NCBI GenBank assembly: GCA_046765875.1
Contig: JBKPSJ010000290.1
Span: forward strand, 1 to 26,546
Origin: DASRHY01 sp046765875
Lineage (GTDB): Bacteria; Actinomycetota; Actinomycetes; Propionibacteriales; Kribbellaceae
DNA: 26,546 nucleotides
Direction: 5' to 3'
The translations under genes were made by a program, and so were the position numbers. The first letter of the stretch is position 1. Each line of letters opens with the position of its first letter. Under the pieces are notes generated by a model, which made no database searches, had not been told where the DNA came from, and saw nothing but the letters and a program-made list of their open reading frames with translations. This document shows, piece by piece, positions 1-6,896 of this stretch.

Positions 1-69
1 CCGCAAGATCGCCTGAGTCGCCACCTGGCCAGCGCCTGCGCCCACGCCGGCGCCATGTGTGACGGGCTG

Positions 70-510
70 TCAGTCACCATCTCGAATCCGGATCCAGTTG
101 CTGTTCAACGACGCCAATATGCTGTCGAGTTGGTCGCGGTAGCCGCTGACGACATCCAGCGAGATCTGTCCGTCGTACAGGGCCTTGTCGTAGTCGATCC
201 GGTCACGCAGCGCCCACAGACTCTGCAGCGCGATGGTGTAGTTGATCCAAAGCTTCCGGAAGGCGAACCACGACGTCCACGCCGCGGCGATGGTGGCTAG
301 ACCCGCGGTGACGAGCGAAACCGCCGCGAGGACCGACAGGTGGTAGATCTGATTCAACCCGATCAGCAACGTCGTCGCGGCGCTCAGTACAGCCGCAGCA
401 ACGGTTTGGATCTGGCTGCCTCGCCGATAGAAGTTCCTCGACCCCCGGACGTTGTCGATCGCTCGCTTCAGATTCGCCTCGACCTGCTGCAACAGCTCCG
501 ACTCGCCCAT
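70..510 (-). CDS. SLATT/DUF4231-like two-helix membrane protein
   Basis: 146 aa. The N-terminal amphipathic helix (about residues 5-30) is rich in Arg/Lys and contains an NFYRR stretch. Two hydrophobic helices follow (about 33-55 and 58-82), then a cytosolic helical tail (about 88-140). This is the layout of the SLATT/DUF4231 group, small two-TM proteins known from nucleotide-signalling and conflict systems and also found alone as housekeeping-like genes. The assignment rests on layout and general sequence character, not on a catalytic motif. The ATG is preceded by a strong GGAGGGG Shine-Dalgarno about 5 nt away. The gene is divergent from the pentapeptide/DinB gene, and any downstream partner lies outside the window. 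No effector or NTase partner is visible, so a defence role is speculative. Confidence 0.65.
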   Translation of the reverse strand: MGESELLQQVEANLKRAIDNVRGSRNFYRRGSQIQTVAAAVLSAATTLLIGLNQIYHLSVLAAVSLVTAGLATIAAAWTSWFAFRKLWINYTIALQSLWALRDRIDYDKALYDGQISLDVVSGYRDQLDSILASLNSNWIRIRDGD

Positions 511-572
511 TCCGTCCCCTCCAGCGCGCGTGCCTCGACGATCGTGCGAGCCCGCCGCTGGGTCAAGGGGGC

Positions 573-591
573 CGGCGGCAACTTGCCGCCG
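573..591. repeat. perfect 9-bp palindrome in divergent intergenic region
   Basis: CGGCGGCAA, one central C, then TTGCCGCCG. It lies between two divergent genes, about 62 bp from one start and 51 bp from the other. Its symmetry and place fit an operator for a dimeric repressor acting on both genes. No known regulator is assigned. Confidence 0.4.
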
Positions 592-602
592 TTCTGCCGA
601 TC

Positions 603-619
603 CCGACAGAAGGTGTCGG
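603..619. repeat. short inverted repeat upstream of pentapeptide/DinB gene
   Basis: CCGACA-gaagg-TGTCGG is a 6-bp stem with a 5-nt loop. A second, overlapping pair, ATCCCGA (600-606) and TCGGGAT (623-629), could form an alternative stem. It ends just before the predicted -10 of the downstream gene, so it is more likely an operator than an mRNA element. Confidence 0.35.
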
Positions 620-629
620 TTATCGGGAT

Positions 630-635
630 TAGGGT
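630..635 (+). promoter_or_regulatory. predicted -10 (TAGGGT) of a leaderless start
   Basis: TAGGGT sits 6 nt before the ATG at 642, matching TANNNT and the spacing of leaderless actinobacterial promoters. The AGGG inside it could also act as a weak Shine-Dalgarno, so the two readings compete. Confidence 0.35.
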
Positions 636-641
636 CCGAGC

Positions 642-1427
642 ATGACGGAGTTCATCGGCGACGATCTGACTGGCGCGCGGTTTGAACGGGTGGATCTGAC
701 TGAGGCTGAGTTTCGAGCTGTCGACTTGAGCCGGGCCAGGTTTCGAGGGGTGGACCTCAGAGGCGTGGTCATGCGCGGGGTCGAGGCGGTGGACGTGCAG
801 ATCAACGGGGAGATACAGAGCCTGGTCGTCAACGGGGTTGACGTTGCGCCGTATGTCGAGGCCGAGCTGGATCGGCGGGAGCCTGAGCGGGCGAAGATGC
901 GTCCTACCGATCCGATTGGGTTCCGGGAGGCTTGGGACATCGTCGAGCGATTGTGGGACGAGACCGTGCAAAGGGCCCAGAAGTTCGATCCTGCGCAGCT
1001 GCACGAGTCGGTCGATGGCGAATGGACTTTCATCGAGACTCTGCGGCACCTGGTGTTCGCCACCGATGCCTGGATGCGGCGCGGCATGCTCGGGGATCCG
1101 TCGCCCTGGGATCCGCTTGACCTGCCGTGGGACGAGATGGCGGACACGCCGGGTGTTCCGCGGGACCGTCAGGTGCGGCCGGCGATTGACGAGGTGCTGG
1201 CGTTGCGGCGGGACCGGATGGGGACCGTGCGCACCGTGGTCGACGGGCTCACCGACGAGTCACTGGCCGCACTTACCAAGCCGGTCGAAGGCCCAGGATG
1301 GCCACCATCGGAGAGCTTCGAGGTCAAGGAGATTCTGCTCATCGTCCTCAACGAGGAGTGGTACCACCGGCAGTTCGCCGAGCGGGACCTGGACGCGATC
1401 GAGGCGAACTCAGCTCGGCGGGCGTAG
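642..1427 (+). CDS. pentapeptide-repeat protein fused to a DinB domain
   Basis: 261 aa. Residues about 6-45 show pentapeptide-repeat periodicity, with Leu or Phe at the centre of each unit (LTGARFERVDL, LSRARFRGVDL). The rest, about 85-255, resembles the DinB four-helix superfamily. Candidate metal-binding His residues lie in LRHLVFATDAW and EEWYHRQFAERDL. DinB-like proteins include mycothiol- and bacillithiol-dependent transferases, and the actinobacterial host makes a mycothiol link plausible, but no substrate can be named. The first ATG was chosen because a -10-like hexamer lies 6 nt upstream. The last 18 bp overlap the end of the convergent histidine kinase gene. The few pentapeptide coils are too short for a Qnr-type DNA mimic. 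Confidence 0.85.
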   Translation: MTEFIGDDLTGARFERVDLTEAEFRAVDLSRARFRGVDLRGVVMRGVEAVDVQINGEIQSLVVNGVDVAPYVEAELDRREPERAKMRPTDPIGFREAWDIVERLWDETVQRAQKFDPAQLHESVDGEWTFIETLRHLVFATDAWMRRGMLGDPSPWDPLDLPWDEMADTPGVPRDRQVRPAIDEVLALRRDRMGTVRTVVDGLTDESLAALTKPVEGPGWPPSESFEVKEILLIVLNEEWYHRQFAERDLDAIEANSARRA

Positions 1428-2801
1428 CGGGAGGCGAACACTCAGTACCGTATGGCCGGGGCTGGAGTCGATCGTGATGGCTCCGCCGTGGTGTTCCACC
1501 ACGATCCGCTTCGCGATGTCGAGCCCGAGACCGGTGCCCTTACCCACCTCTTTGGTGGTGTAGAAGGCCTCGAAGGCGCGGGCCACGACCTCCGGCGGCA
1601 TGCCCGGGCCGGTGTCACCGATCTCGACCACTACTTCGTTGCCCTCGGCACGCGTCGCAATGGTCAGAGTGCCAGAGCCTTCCATGGCGTCGAGCGCGTT
1701 GTCGATCAGGTTCGTCCAGACCTGGTTGAGCTCGCCGGCGTACGCGTTGATCTTCGGTACGCCGTCGCCGTACGACCGCACGATCTTGACACGGTCGCGG
1801 AGCTTGTTGCCGAGCATCACCAGGGTGGTCTCGATGCCCTCGGTGACGTCGATGCGCTGGACCGACCCGCGATCCATCTGCGAGTACGACCGGACGGCCG
1901 AGACGAGATCGGTGATGCGACGGATCGACTCCTTCGCGTCCGCGATCAGGTTCGTCGCGGAGAGCGTGCTGGAGACCCAGTCGAGGCCCGGCTCCAACAG
2001 GTCCGGGCCAAGCGCCGCCAACGCCCGTTCGCACCAGGCGACGTCGGCGCCCGCCGCGGCAAGCGGTGAAGCGATCAGCCAGTCGCGTTCCACGCCATGC
2101 TCGTCCAGCCAGGACGAGATGACGTCCTCCCGGTCCGCCATCTCGAGTGCGCCGAGCGTCAAGGTCGGCTGCAGCTCCAGGCGAAGGGCGTCGATCGCGG
2201 TGAACTGTGCGGCCGACATCTCGCCCTGCGCGAGTCGTCCGAGGGCGGCGAGGAGCGAGCCGCCGGCGCTGTCGAGTTCGCTGACGGCACGGGTCGCGGC
2301 AGCGGCCGGGTTGTTGATCTCGTGGGCGAGGCCGGCGGCGAGCTTGCCGAGCGTGACCAGGGATTCGCGTTGCCGTACGGTCGCCTCGATCGAGCGCGCG
2401 GTGCCGTACAGACCCTGGATCAGATGGCCGCCGAACGGGAACCAGGCGTCGGACAGCCTGCGCAATCCGGCGGCCGGCACCTTCAGGACCCGGCCTGGCG
2501 TGACGCCACGGCCGGTCGCCAGATACACACCGTGCTCGTCCCAGGCACGGAAGCCTCCGGCCCACCGGCCCGGTACGTCCATCCGCCCGACCACGGTGTC
2601 CTCGCGACCGAGATGACGGCGGAGTGCGAGCGCGCCGTCGACGAGCACCCACCAGTCGTCGGCGGGCTTGCCCTCCTCGAACAGGTCGACGTCGCATTCG
2701 ATCCGCACCTCGGTGCCGATCTCGAGCAGCGCGGCGAGCTGGGCGTCGGACAGGCCGTCGAACAGGCCGAGCCCGCGCAGGTCCTCGACGGTCAAGCTCA
2801 T
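1410..2801 (-). CDS. sensor histidine kinase with N-terminal cNMP-binding-like domain
   Basis: 463 aa, soluble, with no membrane helix. Residues about 10-115 have the cyclic-nucleotide-binding beta-roll pattern (LFEEGKPADDWWVLVDGALAL). The phosphate-binding cassette is degenerate: the usual GE...RxA is not evident in the stretch around 79-98, so cAMP binding is doubtful. The H-box is LAAGLAHEINNP with His about 160. The ATPase domain has an N-box (NLIDNALDAM), a G1 box (DTGPGMPP) and a G2 box (GKGTGLGL). A GGAGG lies about 8 nt before the ATG. No response regulator is adjacent, so it is an orphan kinase here. It overlaps the convergent DinB gene at its 3' end and is divergent from the APH-like kinase 49 bp away. 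Confidence 0.9.
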   Translation of the reverse strand: MSLTVEDLRGLGLFDGLSDAQLAALLEIGTEVRIECDVDLFEEGKPADDWWVLVDGALALRRHLGREDTVVGRMDVPGRWAGGFRAWDEHGVYLATGRGVTPGRVLKVPAAGLRRLSDAWFPFGGHLIQGLYGTARSIEATVRQRESLVTLGKLAAGLAHEINNPAAAATRAVSELDSAGGSLLAALGRLAQGEMSAAQFTAIDALRLELQPTLTLGALEMADREDVISSWLDEHGVERDWLIASPLAAAGADVAWCERALAALGPDLLEPGLDWVSSTLSATNLIADAKESIRRITDLVSAVRSYSQMDRGSVQRIDVTEGIETTLVMLGNKLRDRVKIVRSYGDGVPKINAYAGELNQVWTNLIDNALDAMEGSGTLTIATRAEGNEVVVEIGDTGPGMPPEVVARAFEAFYTTKEVGKGTGLGLDIAKRIVVEHHGGAITIDSSPGHTVLSVRLPLRPPS

Positions 2802-2850
2802 ACGATCAACCTCCAGGAGCCTCTACGCCGCCCCACGGGAGTCCGGAGGA

Positions 2851-3804
2851 ATGCACCAGTCCGGCCAGCATAAGCGCGAGATTCCTGCCGCGGCAGGAGA
2901 ATGCGACGACCCGTTGGACGCGCGGATCGACGATGGACTCCGCAATAGGCTTGTCGCCCGCTTCGGAGCCGAGGTCGAGCCCTGGCTGCACGCTCTGCCC
3001 GGGGCACTGGGCCGGGTGGCTCGGCGTTGGGGGATCGAGTTCGGAGCGCCGATTCCACGCGGGAGCATGTCTGCCGTATTCCGCTGCCGTACGAGCGACG
3101 GGCAGAAAGTCATCCTCAAGGCCAGCCCGGACCGAAAGCGCCTCGCTGTGGAGGCGGCGGCACTCAACGCCTGGGACACCGTGCATGCACCAGCTGTGAT
3201 CGCGTTCGAGGAGCAGATCGCAGCCGTGCTGATCGAGGCGGTCGAGCCTGGTACGCCACTCGTCGTCTCGTCTGCCCAACCAACAGCCGAAGACGTGGCC
3301 GCGCTCATGGCTGCCCTGCACGAGTCAGGTGCACACGGGCGGTCCTGGCCGACGGTTGCCGAGCGCATCGATCACCTCTTCACCTCGTCGATGAAGCTGT
3401 ACGAGCGGCACCCACAGCTGATCGATCTGATCTCAAGAGACTTGTACGACCGCGGCTGGGAGCGAGCGTCACAACTCGCACACGACGACCTGCCGACCGT
3501 TCTCCTTCACGGTGACCTGACGCCCGGCAACATCCTCGACGGTGGAGCCGAGCGAGGGCTGGTAGCGATCGACCCGGCGCCCTGCGTTGGCGATGCGGCC
3601 TTCGACGCCGTCGACCTGCTGCTCTGGCAGGCCGAGGACGTGGCCACGATCGAGGCCCGCGCCGACCAACTGGCCGTCGCATCCTGTCTCGACAGCGAGC
3701 GCCTGGTCGCGTGGTGTGTGGCCTTCGCAGGAATGTCCGCGCTCGAGTCCGCCAGCAATGGCGAGCCGGCCGACGCATTCGCGCGGCTCGCCAGGCGCAC
3801 CTGA
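2851..3804 (+). CDS. aminoglycoside/hydroxyurea-type phosphotransferase, APH(6)-like
   Basis: 317 aa. The kinase-like fold shows the ATP-site Lys in VILK (about residue 90), a Brenner/catalytic motif HGDLTPGN (about 220-227) and the metal-binding IDPAP followed by CVGDAAFDAVDLL (from about 240). The IDPxPxVGDxAFD pattern is typical of the streptomycin 6-kinase/hydroxyurea kinase family (APH_6_hur). Family knowledge predicts ATP-dependent phosphorylation of a small hydroxylated compound; the real substrate is unknown. The ATG at 2851 directly abuts a GGAGGA, which is unusually close for a Shine-Dalgarno, so a start slightly downstream is possible. It is convergent with the SRPBCC gene with one base between stops. 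Confidence 0.85.
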   Translation: MHQSGQHKREIPAAAGECDDPLDARIDDGLRNRLVARFGAEVEPWLHALPGALGRVARRWGIEFGAPIPRGSMSAVFRCRTSDGQKVILKASPDRKRLAVEAAALNAWDTVHAPAVIAFEEQIAAVLIEAVEPGTPLVVSSAQPTAEDVAALMAALHESGAHGRSWPTVAERIDHLFTSSMKLYERHPQLIDLISRDLYDRGWERASQLAHDDLPTVLLHGDLTPGNILDGGAERGLVAIDPAPCVGDAAFDAVDLLLWQAEDVATIEARADQLAVASCLDSERLVAWCVAFAGMSALESASNGEPADAFARLARRT

Positions 3805-3805
3805 G

Positions 3806-4222
3806 TCAGGCGGTCTCGAGGCAGGTCTTCAGCCGGGCCATGTTGCGGGACATCTCGGCCCGGGACTGGCGCTGAACCAGCGGTATCAGCAGCTTTCCAT
3901 ACCCGTGCCCGGTGAAGCCGAGGGTGATGGTGACGCGGCTGCGATCGGCTGCCAGCGGCTCAACATCCACATGCACCGTCGAGCGGATCGGCCCGTCGAC
4001 GCCGCGTACGCCCCAGGTCTTCGGCGGGTTGAACTCGGTTACCTCGGAGGTGACTTCACGCTCCCGCCCGCCGATCCGCCGGGTAGTGGTGCACGTCGAA
4101 CCGTGCATATGGCCGCCCATGACGTTCTCCTGCCACTCGGGGAACTTGGACGGGTCGGTGACGTAGGCGAACACCTCGTCCGGCGTCCCTGTGACCTCGG
4201 TCCGGCTCACGATCGCTGCCAT
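3806..4222 (-). CDS. SRPBCC (START/polyketide-cyclase-like) family protein
   Basis: 138 aa. The start AAIVSRTEVTGTPDEVFAYV followed by TDPSKFPEWQ is the classic opening of the SRPBCC helix-grip fold. The C-terminal helix (QRQSRAEMSRNMARLKTCLE) closes the hydrophobic pocket. Such proteins bind lipids or other hydrophobic ligands; no catalytic residue can be assigned. I chose the internal ATG at 4222 over one 12 codons upstream because GAGGAGGG lies 7-8 nt before it and homologous folds start there. Confidence 0.85.
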   Translation of the reverse strand: MAAIVSRTEVTGTPDEVFAYVTDPSKFPEWQENVMGGHMHGSTCTTTRRIGGREREVTSEVTEFNPPKTWGVRGVDGPIRSTVHVDVEPLAADRSRVTITLGFTGHGYGKLLIPLVQRQSRAEMSRNMARLKTCLETA

Positions 4223-4360
4223 GTCACGTCCCTCCTCATAGCTAAGGTTTCGCCACATTGACGAACGGGAACCCCCGAGATCGACTGCGCTGAATGGTCG
4301 CCGGGCAGCGCATCGGGGCCTACGCTCCGAAGGGGCGCGTCACACAACGGGAGGTAGGAC

Positions 4361-4543
4361 ATGGCCGGAAAGTTCGAGCTGTACAAGGACCAGGGTGACA
4401 AGTACCGCTGGCGGCTGAAGGCCGGCAACGGCGAGGTGATCGCGGTCGGCGAAGCGTATGAGTCCAAAGCGGGCGCGGAGAGCGGCATCGAGTCGGTCAG
4501 GCGGAACGCCGCTGAGGCATCGGTCGACGACCAGACCGACTGA
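4361..4543 (+). CDS. DUF1508 (YegP-like) small protein
   Basis: 60 aa, a single DUF1508 unit: GKFELYKDQGDKYRWRLKAG, then NGEVIAVGEAYESKAGAESGIESVRRNA. The family is small, often duplicated, and of unknown function. The spacing of F-x-x-Y, the WRL strand, NGE-I and the final helix are all present. A GGGAGG lies 7 nt before the ATG. A TACGCT hexamer at 4321-4326 could be the -10 element. After the stop, about 160 bp run to the next predicted promoter without a convincing gene. Confidence 0.9.
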   Translation: MAGKFELYKDQGDKYRWRLKAGNGEVIAVGEAYESKAGAESGIESVRRNAAEASVDDQTD

Positions 4544-4704
4544 GTGGACGTCCTACACGCGGTCACGCTGATGGCCGCAACCCTGTCGATGGGCCTGGTG
4601 GTCCACCACGGCGCCTGAGATCCAGCAGTTCATATACGGGCCGCGAGAGTACGAACACGACCCGAAAACGTTGTATGACATGCGTACACAGGGGCGGGCG
4701 AGCG

Positions 4705-4733
4705 TCGACGGCCCGCCGGGACGGGGGTAGCGT
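4705..4733 (+). promoter_or_regulatory. predicted promoter of the two-domain barrel protein
   Basis: TCGACG (4705-4710), a 17-nt spacer and TAGCGT (4728-4733) fit a housekeeping-sigma promoter. The expected start is near 4740, giving an mRNA leader of about 50 nt before the ATG. Confidence 0.4.
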
Positions 4734-4793
4734 CAAACCAGCCGACCGGGGGACGCAAGGGACGGCCGGCACCGTTTGCCGAAGGGGGCAATC

Positions 4794-5405
4794 ATGTTCG
4801 TCCAGGTGATCCAGGGGCGCGTGTCGGATGCGGCCGCGATGCGTACGGCGATGGATGGCTGGCTGCGCGATCTCGCGCCCGGCGCGACCGGCTGGCTCGG
4901 GTCGACCGCCGGCGTGACCGAGGACGGCCGGTTCATCGCGCTGGCCCGGTTCGAGTCCGAGGAGGCCGCGCGGCGCAACAGCGACCGGCCCGAGCAGGGC
5001 GAGTGGTGGGCCGAGACGGCCAAGCTGCTCGACGGCGAGGCGACGTTCCACGACAGCACCAGCGTGATCGAGGATCTGGCCGGCGATCCCGACGACGCGG
5101 GATTCGTACAGGTCATGCAGGGTCGCGGCTCCGACCCGGACCGCGCCCGCGAATTGATGGCCGAGGACTCCGGAGCGTGGCGGGACTTCCGCCCGGACAT
5201 CATCGGAACCCTCAGCCTGCAGCACGACGCGGACGGCTGGACGATGGCGATCTGGTTCACTTCCGAGGCCGCGGCCCGGGAGGGTGAGCGCAAGGACCCG
5301 CCGCCGGAGATGAAGGCCCAGATGGACGAGTTGAACTCGCTGATGATCGGCCCACCGGAGTTCTTCGACCTGAACGACCCCTGGCTGAGCGGCCCGAAAC
5401 AGTAG
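4794..5405 (+). CDS. hypothetical protein with two tandem ABM-like barrel domains
   Basis: 203 aa, cytosolic. The two halves are related. Residues about 2-75 begin FVQVIQGRVSD and residues about 103-175 begin FVQVMQGRGSD. Each continues with a helix, a strand ending in G-T or G-S, and a second strand rich in aromatic residues (FIALARFESEEAA against MAIWFTSEAAA). This is the pattern of a dimeric alpha/beta-barrel (antibiotic biosynthesis monooxygenase-like) fold duplicated in one chain, so it may form a pseudo-dimer. No catalytic residue is recognised. GAAGGGGG lies before the ATG at 4794, which I preferred over an in-frame ATG six codons upstream. Confidence 0.8.
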   Translation: MFVQVIQGRVSDAAAMRTAMDGWLRDLAPGATGWLGSTAGVTEDGRFIALARFESEEAARRNSDRPEQGEWWAETAKLLDGEATFHDSTSVIEDLAGDPDDAGFVQVMQGRGSDPDRARELMAEDSGAWRDFRPDIIGTLSLQHDADGWTMAIWFTSEAAAREGERKDPPPEMKAQMDELNSLMIGPPEFFDLNDPWLSGPKQ

Positions 5406-5502
5406 TAACCGGGCAATTACAAGACGTAGCCGCTTTCACCAACTGTGCACCATCGGCCACGCCACGTAGGCATTTGGGCGGAATATCAAATATCTGCCGA
5501 TG

Positions 5503-5518
5503 TGTGATTTGTATCACA
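5503..5518. promoter_or_regulatory. Crp/GlxR-type cAMP-receptor binding site
   Basis: TGTGA-TTTGTA-TCACA is an exact match to the TGTGA-N6-TCACA consensus of Crp/GlxR proteins, which is conserved between enterics and actinobacteria. The symmetry extends one base on each side (5502-5519). It lies in an AT-richer stretch between the barrel gene and the riboswitch. Its centre is about 170 bp before the predicted hydrolase start site, farther than usual for direct activation, so it may serve an upstream start site or act as a repressor. Confidence 0.6.
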
Positions 5519-5557
5519 CCAGAATTGGATGTTTAGCTGTCTAACGCACGCTCAAAT

Positions 5558-5598
5558 GGGCTCAGAACACCTGATGTTCACCGCAGGTTACTGAGCCC
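5558..5598 (+). terminator. bipartite hairpin, possible terminator of the barrel gene
   Basis: An 8-bp stem GGGCTCAG/CTGAGCCC encloses a second stem ACCTG/CAGGT (5569-5573 with 5584-5588). It is followed by an A/T-rich tail including TTTT at 5606-5609. It is placed about 150 bp after the barrel gene. Confidence 0.45.
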
Positions 5599-5621
5599 GA
5601 AAATGTTTTAAATCGACAGAA

Positions 5622-5649
5622 AAACCCGAACTTATGCATGTTCGGGTTT
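5622..5649. terminator. perfect 10-bp hairpin with flanking A/T tracts
   Basis: AAACCCGAAC, an 8-nt loop, then GTTCGGGTTT. On the minus strand the stem is followed by TTTTTCTGT, a good intrinsic terminator. On the plus strand the tail is weaker. It separates upstream transcription from the riboswitch promoter. Confidence 0.55.
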
Positions 5650-5675
5650 GCGTTGTGATGCGGCTGTTATACAGT
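5648..5675 (+). promoter_or_regulatory. predicted promoter of the riboswitch-hydrolase transcript
   Basis: TTGCGT (5648-5653), a 16-nt spacer and TACAGT (5670-5675). The expected start near 5682 falls just at the 5' edge of the riboswitch aptamer, which supports the placement. Confidence 0.4.
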
Positions 5676-5678
5676 CGT

Positions 5679-5892
5679 CGACGATTCGACAAACTTGCCG
5701 AACCGCATGTGCGTACACGCCGAGTCCTGCCAGGGCGCACATGTACCCCTCGAGCTGTGAATGGCAGGAGCGGAGGACCCAGGAAGTTGGCCTCCCGGTC
5801 GAGCCAGGCCGGGCAGCCTGGGGTGAAGCCATCGGTAGGTGGCCGGGTGAACTCCTCATCCGAACCCGACAGCTAACTTCGTAGGCGTCGGG
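5679..5892 (+). ncRNA. c-di-AMP riboswitch (ydaO-yuaA class)
   Basis: The conserved blocks occur in order: TTGCCGAACCGC (5695-5706), GGAGCGGAGGACCCA (5769-5783), TGGGGTGAA (5819-5827), and CCGAACCCGACAGCTAAC then TTCGTAGGCG near the 3' end (5860-5887). These are the hallmarks of the ydaO-yuaA aptamer, which binds cyclic di-AMP and in actinobacteria precedes NlpC/P60 and Rpf cell-wall enzymes. The aptamer ends about 10 nt before the ATG and its closing helix runs into the GGGAGAA Shine-Dalgarno. I therefore infer control of translation start, with high c-di-AMP lowering expression as in known members. No separate terminator stem is seen between aptamer and start. Confidence 0.95.
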
Positions 5893-5901
5893 AGAACCGT
5901 C

Positions 5902-6723
5902 ATGCCCGTCAGTACCAGGCGGACATCGCTGGAGCCTGTGCAGAACCTGCCTGAGCGCCGCGTGTCCGTGAGCCGAGTCCAGGCGAAACACCGCAAAGCC
6001 AAGGCCATCACCGCTCCGCGCGCCGCCGCCGCGATGACCCTTTCCGTCGGCCTCGCGGCCGCAGCCACCGCCATTGCCCCCGCCAACGCGGCGCATGCGC
6101 TCACCGCCGCCCAGATCCGCGGCAATCAGCCGATCGCAACCAAGCCGTGGCTGCGGTACGGCGACTCCGGCTCCGCCGTCCGCTACGTCCAGGTGAACCT
6201 CCGCCGGGCGTACCTCAACGTCCCGGTCACCAACTGGTACGGCTCGGCCACCCGCACGGCCGTCGCCAAGCTGCAGCGTGCCGTTCACCTGTACCCGACC
6301 GGCACCGTCAACAGCCGGACCTGGAACACGCTGAACTACATCAACCGCTACGGCTACCCCAGGCCGACGTTGACCTTCAACCAACGGGTGCTCCGCGAGG
6401 CTGCCAGGCTCAAGGGCGCGCCGTACCGCTACGGCGGCACCACTCCGGCCGGTTTCGACTGCTCGGGCTACACCGGTTACGTCTACAGGCGAGCCGGCAA
6501 GACTCTCCCGCGTACGTCGCGCCAGCAGTACAGCGCCACGAGGCACATCTCGCGTGCGGCTGCCAGGCCCGGTGACCTCATCTTCTTCAAGAGCAGCAGC
6601 GGCAGCGTGTACCACGTCGGTATCTACGCCGGCAGCAACATGCTGTGGCATGCCTCAAGGCCGGGTGTGCCGGTCAACAAGTCGAGAATCTGGAGCTCGC
6701 GCGTGGCCTTCGGCCGCCGCTGA
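5902..6723 (+). CDS. secreted NlpC/P60 peptidoglycan hydrolase with PG-binding domain
   Basis: 273 aa. A long basic N-region (1-40) leads to a hydrophobic core (about 41-60) and a cleavage site near ANAAHA (about residue 65), so it is a secreted protein. A peptidoglycan-binding domain 1 follows (about 85-148; LRYGDSGSAVRYVQVNL). The NlpC/P60 domain (about 160-273) has catalytic Cys187 in FDCSGY, His238 in YHVGIYAG and a third polar residue, His250, in LWHAS. The enzyme should cleave peptide stems of peptidoglycan, probably a gamma-D-Glu-diaminopimelate type bond. The c-di-AMP riboswitch directly upstream ties its synthesis to cell-wall or turgor signalling. GGGAGAA lies 6 nt before the ATG. 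Confidence 0.95.
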   Translation: MPVSTRRTSLEPVQNLPERRVSVSRVQAKHRKAKAITAPRAAAAMTLSVGLAAAATAIAPANAAHALTAAQIRGNQPIATKPWLRYGDSGSAVRYVQVNLRRAYLNVPVTNWYGSATRTAVAKLQRAVHLYPTGTVNSRTWNTLNYINRYGYPRPTLTFNQRVLREAARLKGAPYRYGGTTPAGFDCSGYTGYVYRRAGKTLPRTSRQQYSATRHISRAAARPGDLIFFKSSSGSVYHVGIYAGSNMLWHASRPGVPVNKSRIWSSRVAFGRR

Positions 6724-6736
6724 GCTCAACCCACCC

Positions 6737-6766
6737 GCGGACCGCTCCCTCCCCCAGGTGGTCCGC
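6737..6766 (+). terminator. hairpin after the hydrolase gene
   Basis: GCGGACC pairs with GGTCCGC across a 16-nt loop, 13 bp after the hydrolase stop. There is no U-tract, which is common for actinobacterial terminators. Confidence 0.5.
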
Positions 6767-6778
6767 AGGTGATCGAGG

Positions 6779-6830
6779 AACCGGCCGTCCGTCGCCAGCC
6801 CCCACCCCTCCCGTGCGGCGACGGCCGGTT
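6779..6830 (+). terminator. second hairpin after the hydrolase gene
   Basis: AACCGGCC (6779-6786) plus GTCGCC (6791-6796) pair with GGCGAC (6817-6822) and GGCCGGTT (6823-6830). This gives 14 bp with a 4-nt bulge, followed by TTCTGGT. It is likely the main plus-strand terminator. Confidence 0.6.
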
Positions 6831-6841
6831 TCTGGTGTCCT

Positions 6842-6884
6842 CGCCCGCCGAAGTGATGCTCAGGTTCCGTCACCTCGGCGGGCG
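6842..6884. terminator. bidirectional terminator hairpin between convergent genes
   Basis: CGCCCGCCGA pairs perfectly with TCGGCGGGCG. After one mismatch, GTGA pairs with TCAC. It lies between the convergent hydrolase and response-regulator genes and probably stops both. Confidence 0.65.
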
Positions 6885-6896
6885 CAGGCGTGGGCA

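Noticed and set aside
2851..3804. Clinical-type aminoglycoside resistance gene on a mobile element
   Set aside because: The kinase is APH(6)-like but has host-like base composition and no mobile-element flanks; it is probably a chromosomal gene of unknown substrate.
4207..4566. Minus-strand frame opposite the DUF1508 gene
   Set aside because: Opposes a recognised DUF1508 protein with a good ribosome site; the translation has no domain.
4544..4618. 24-codon frame starting with GTG directly after the DUF1508 stop
   Set aside because: Hydrophobic but very short, no independent ribosome site, and no evidence beyond an open frame.
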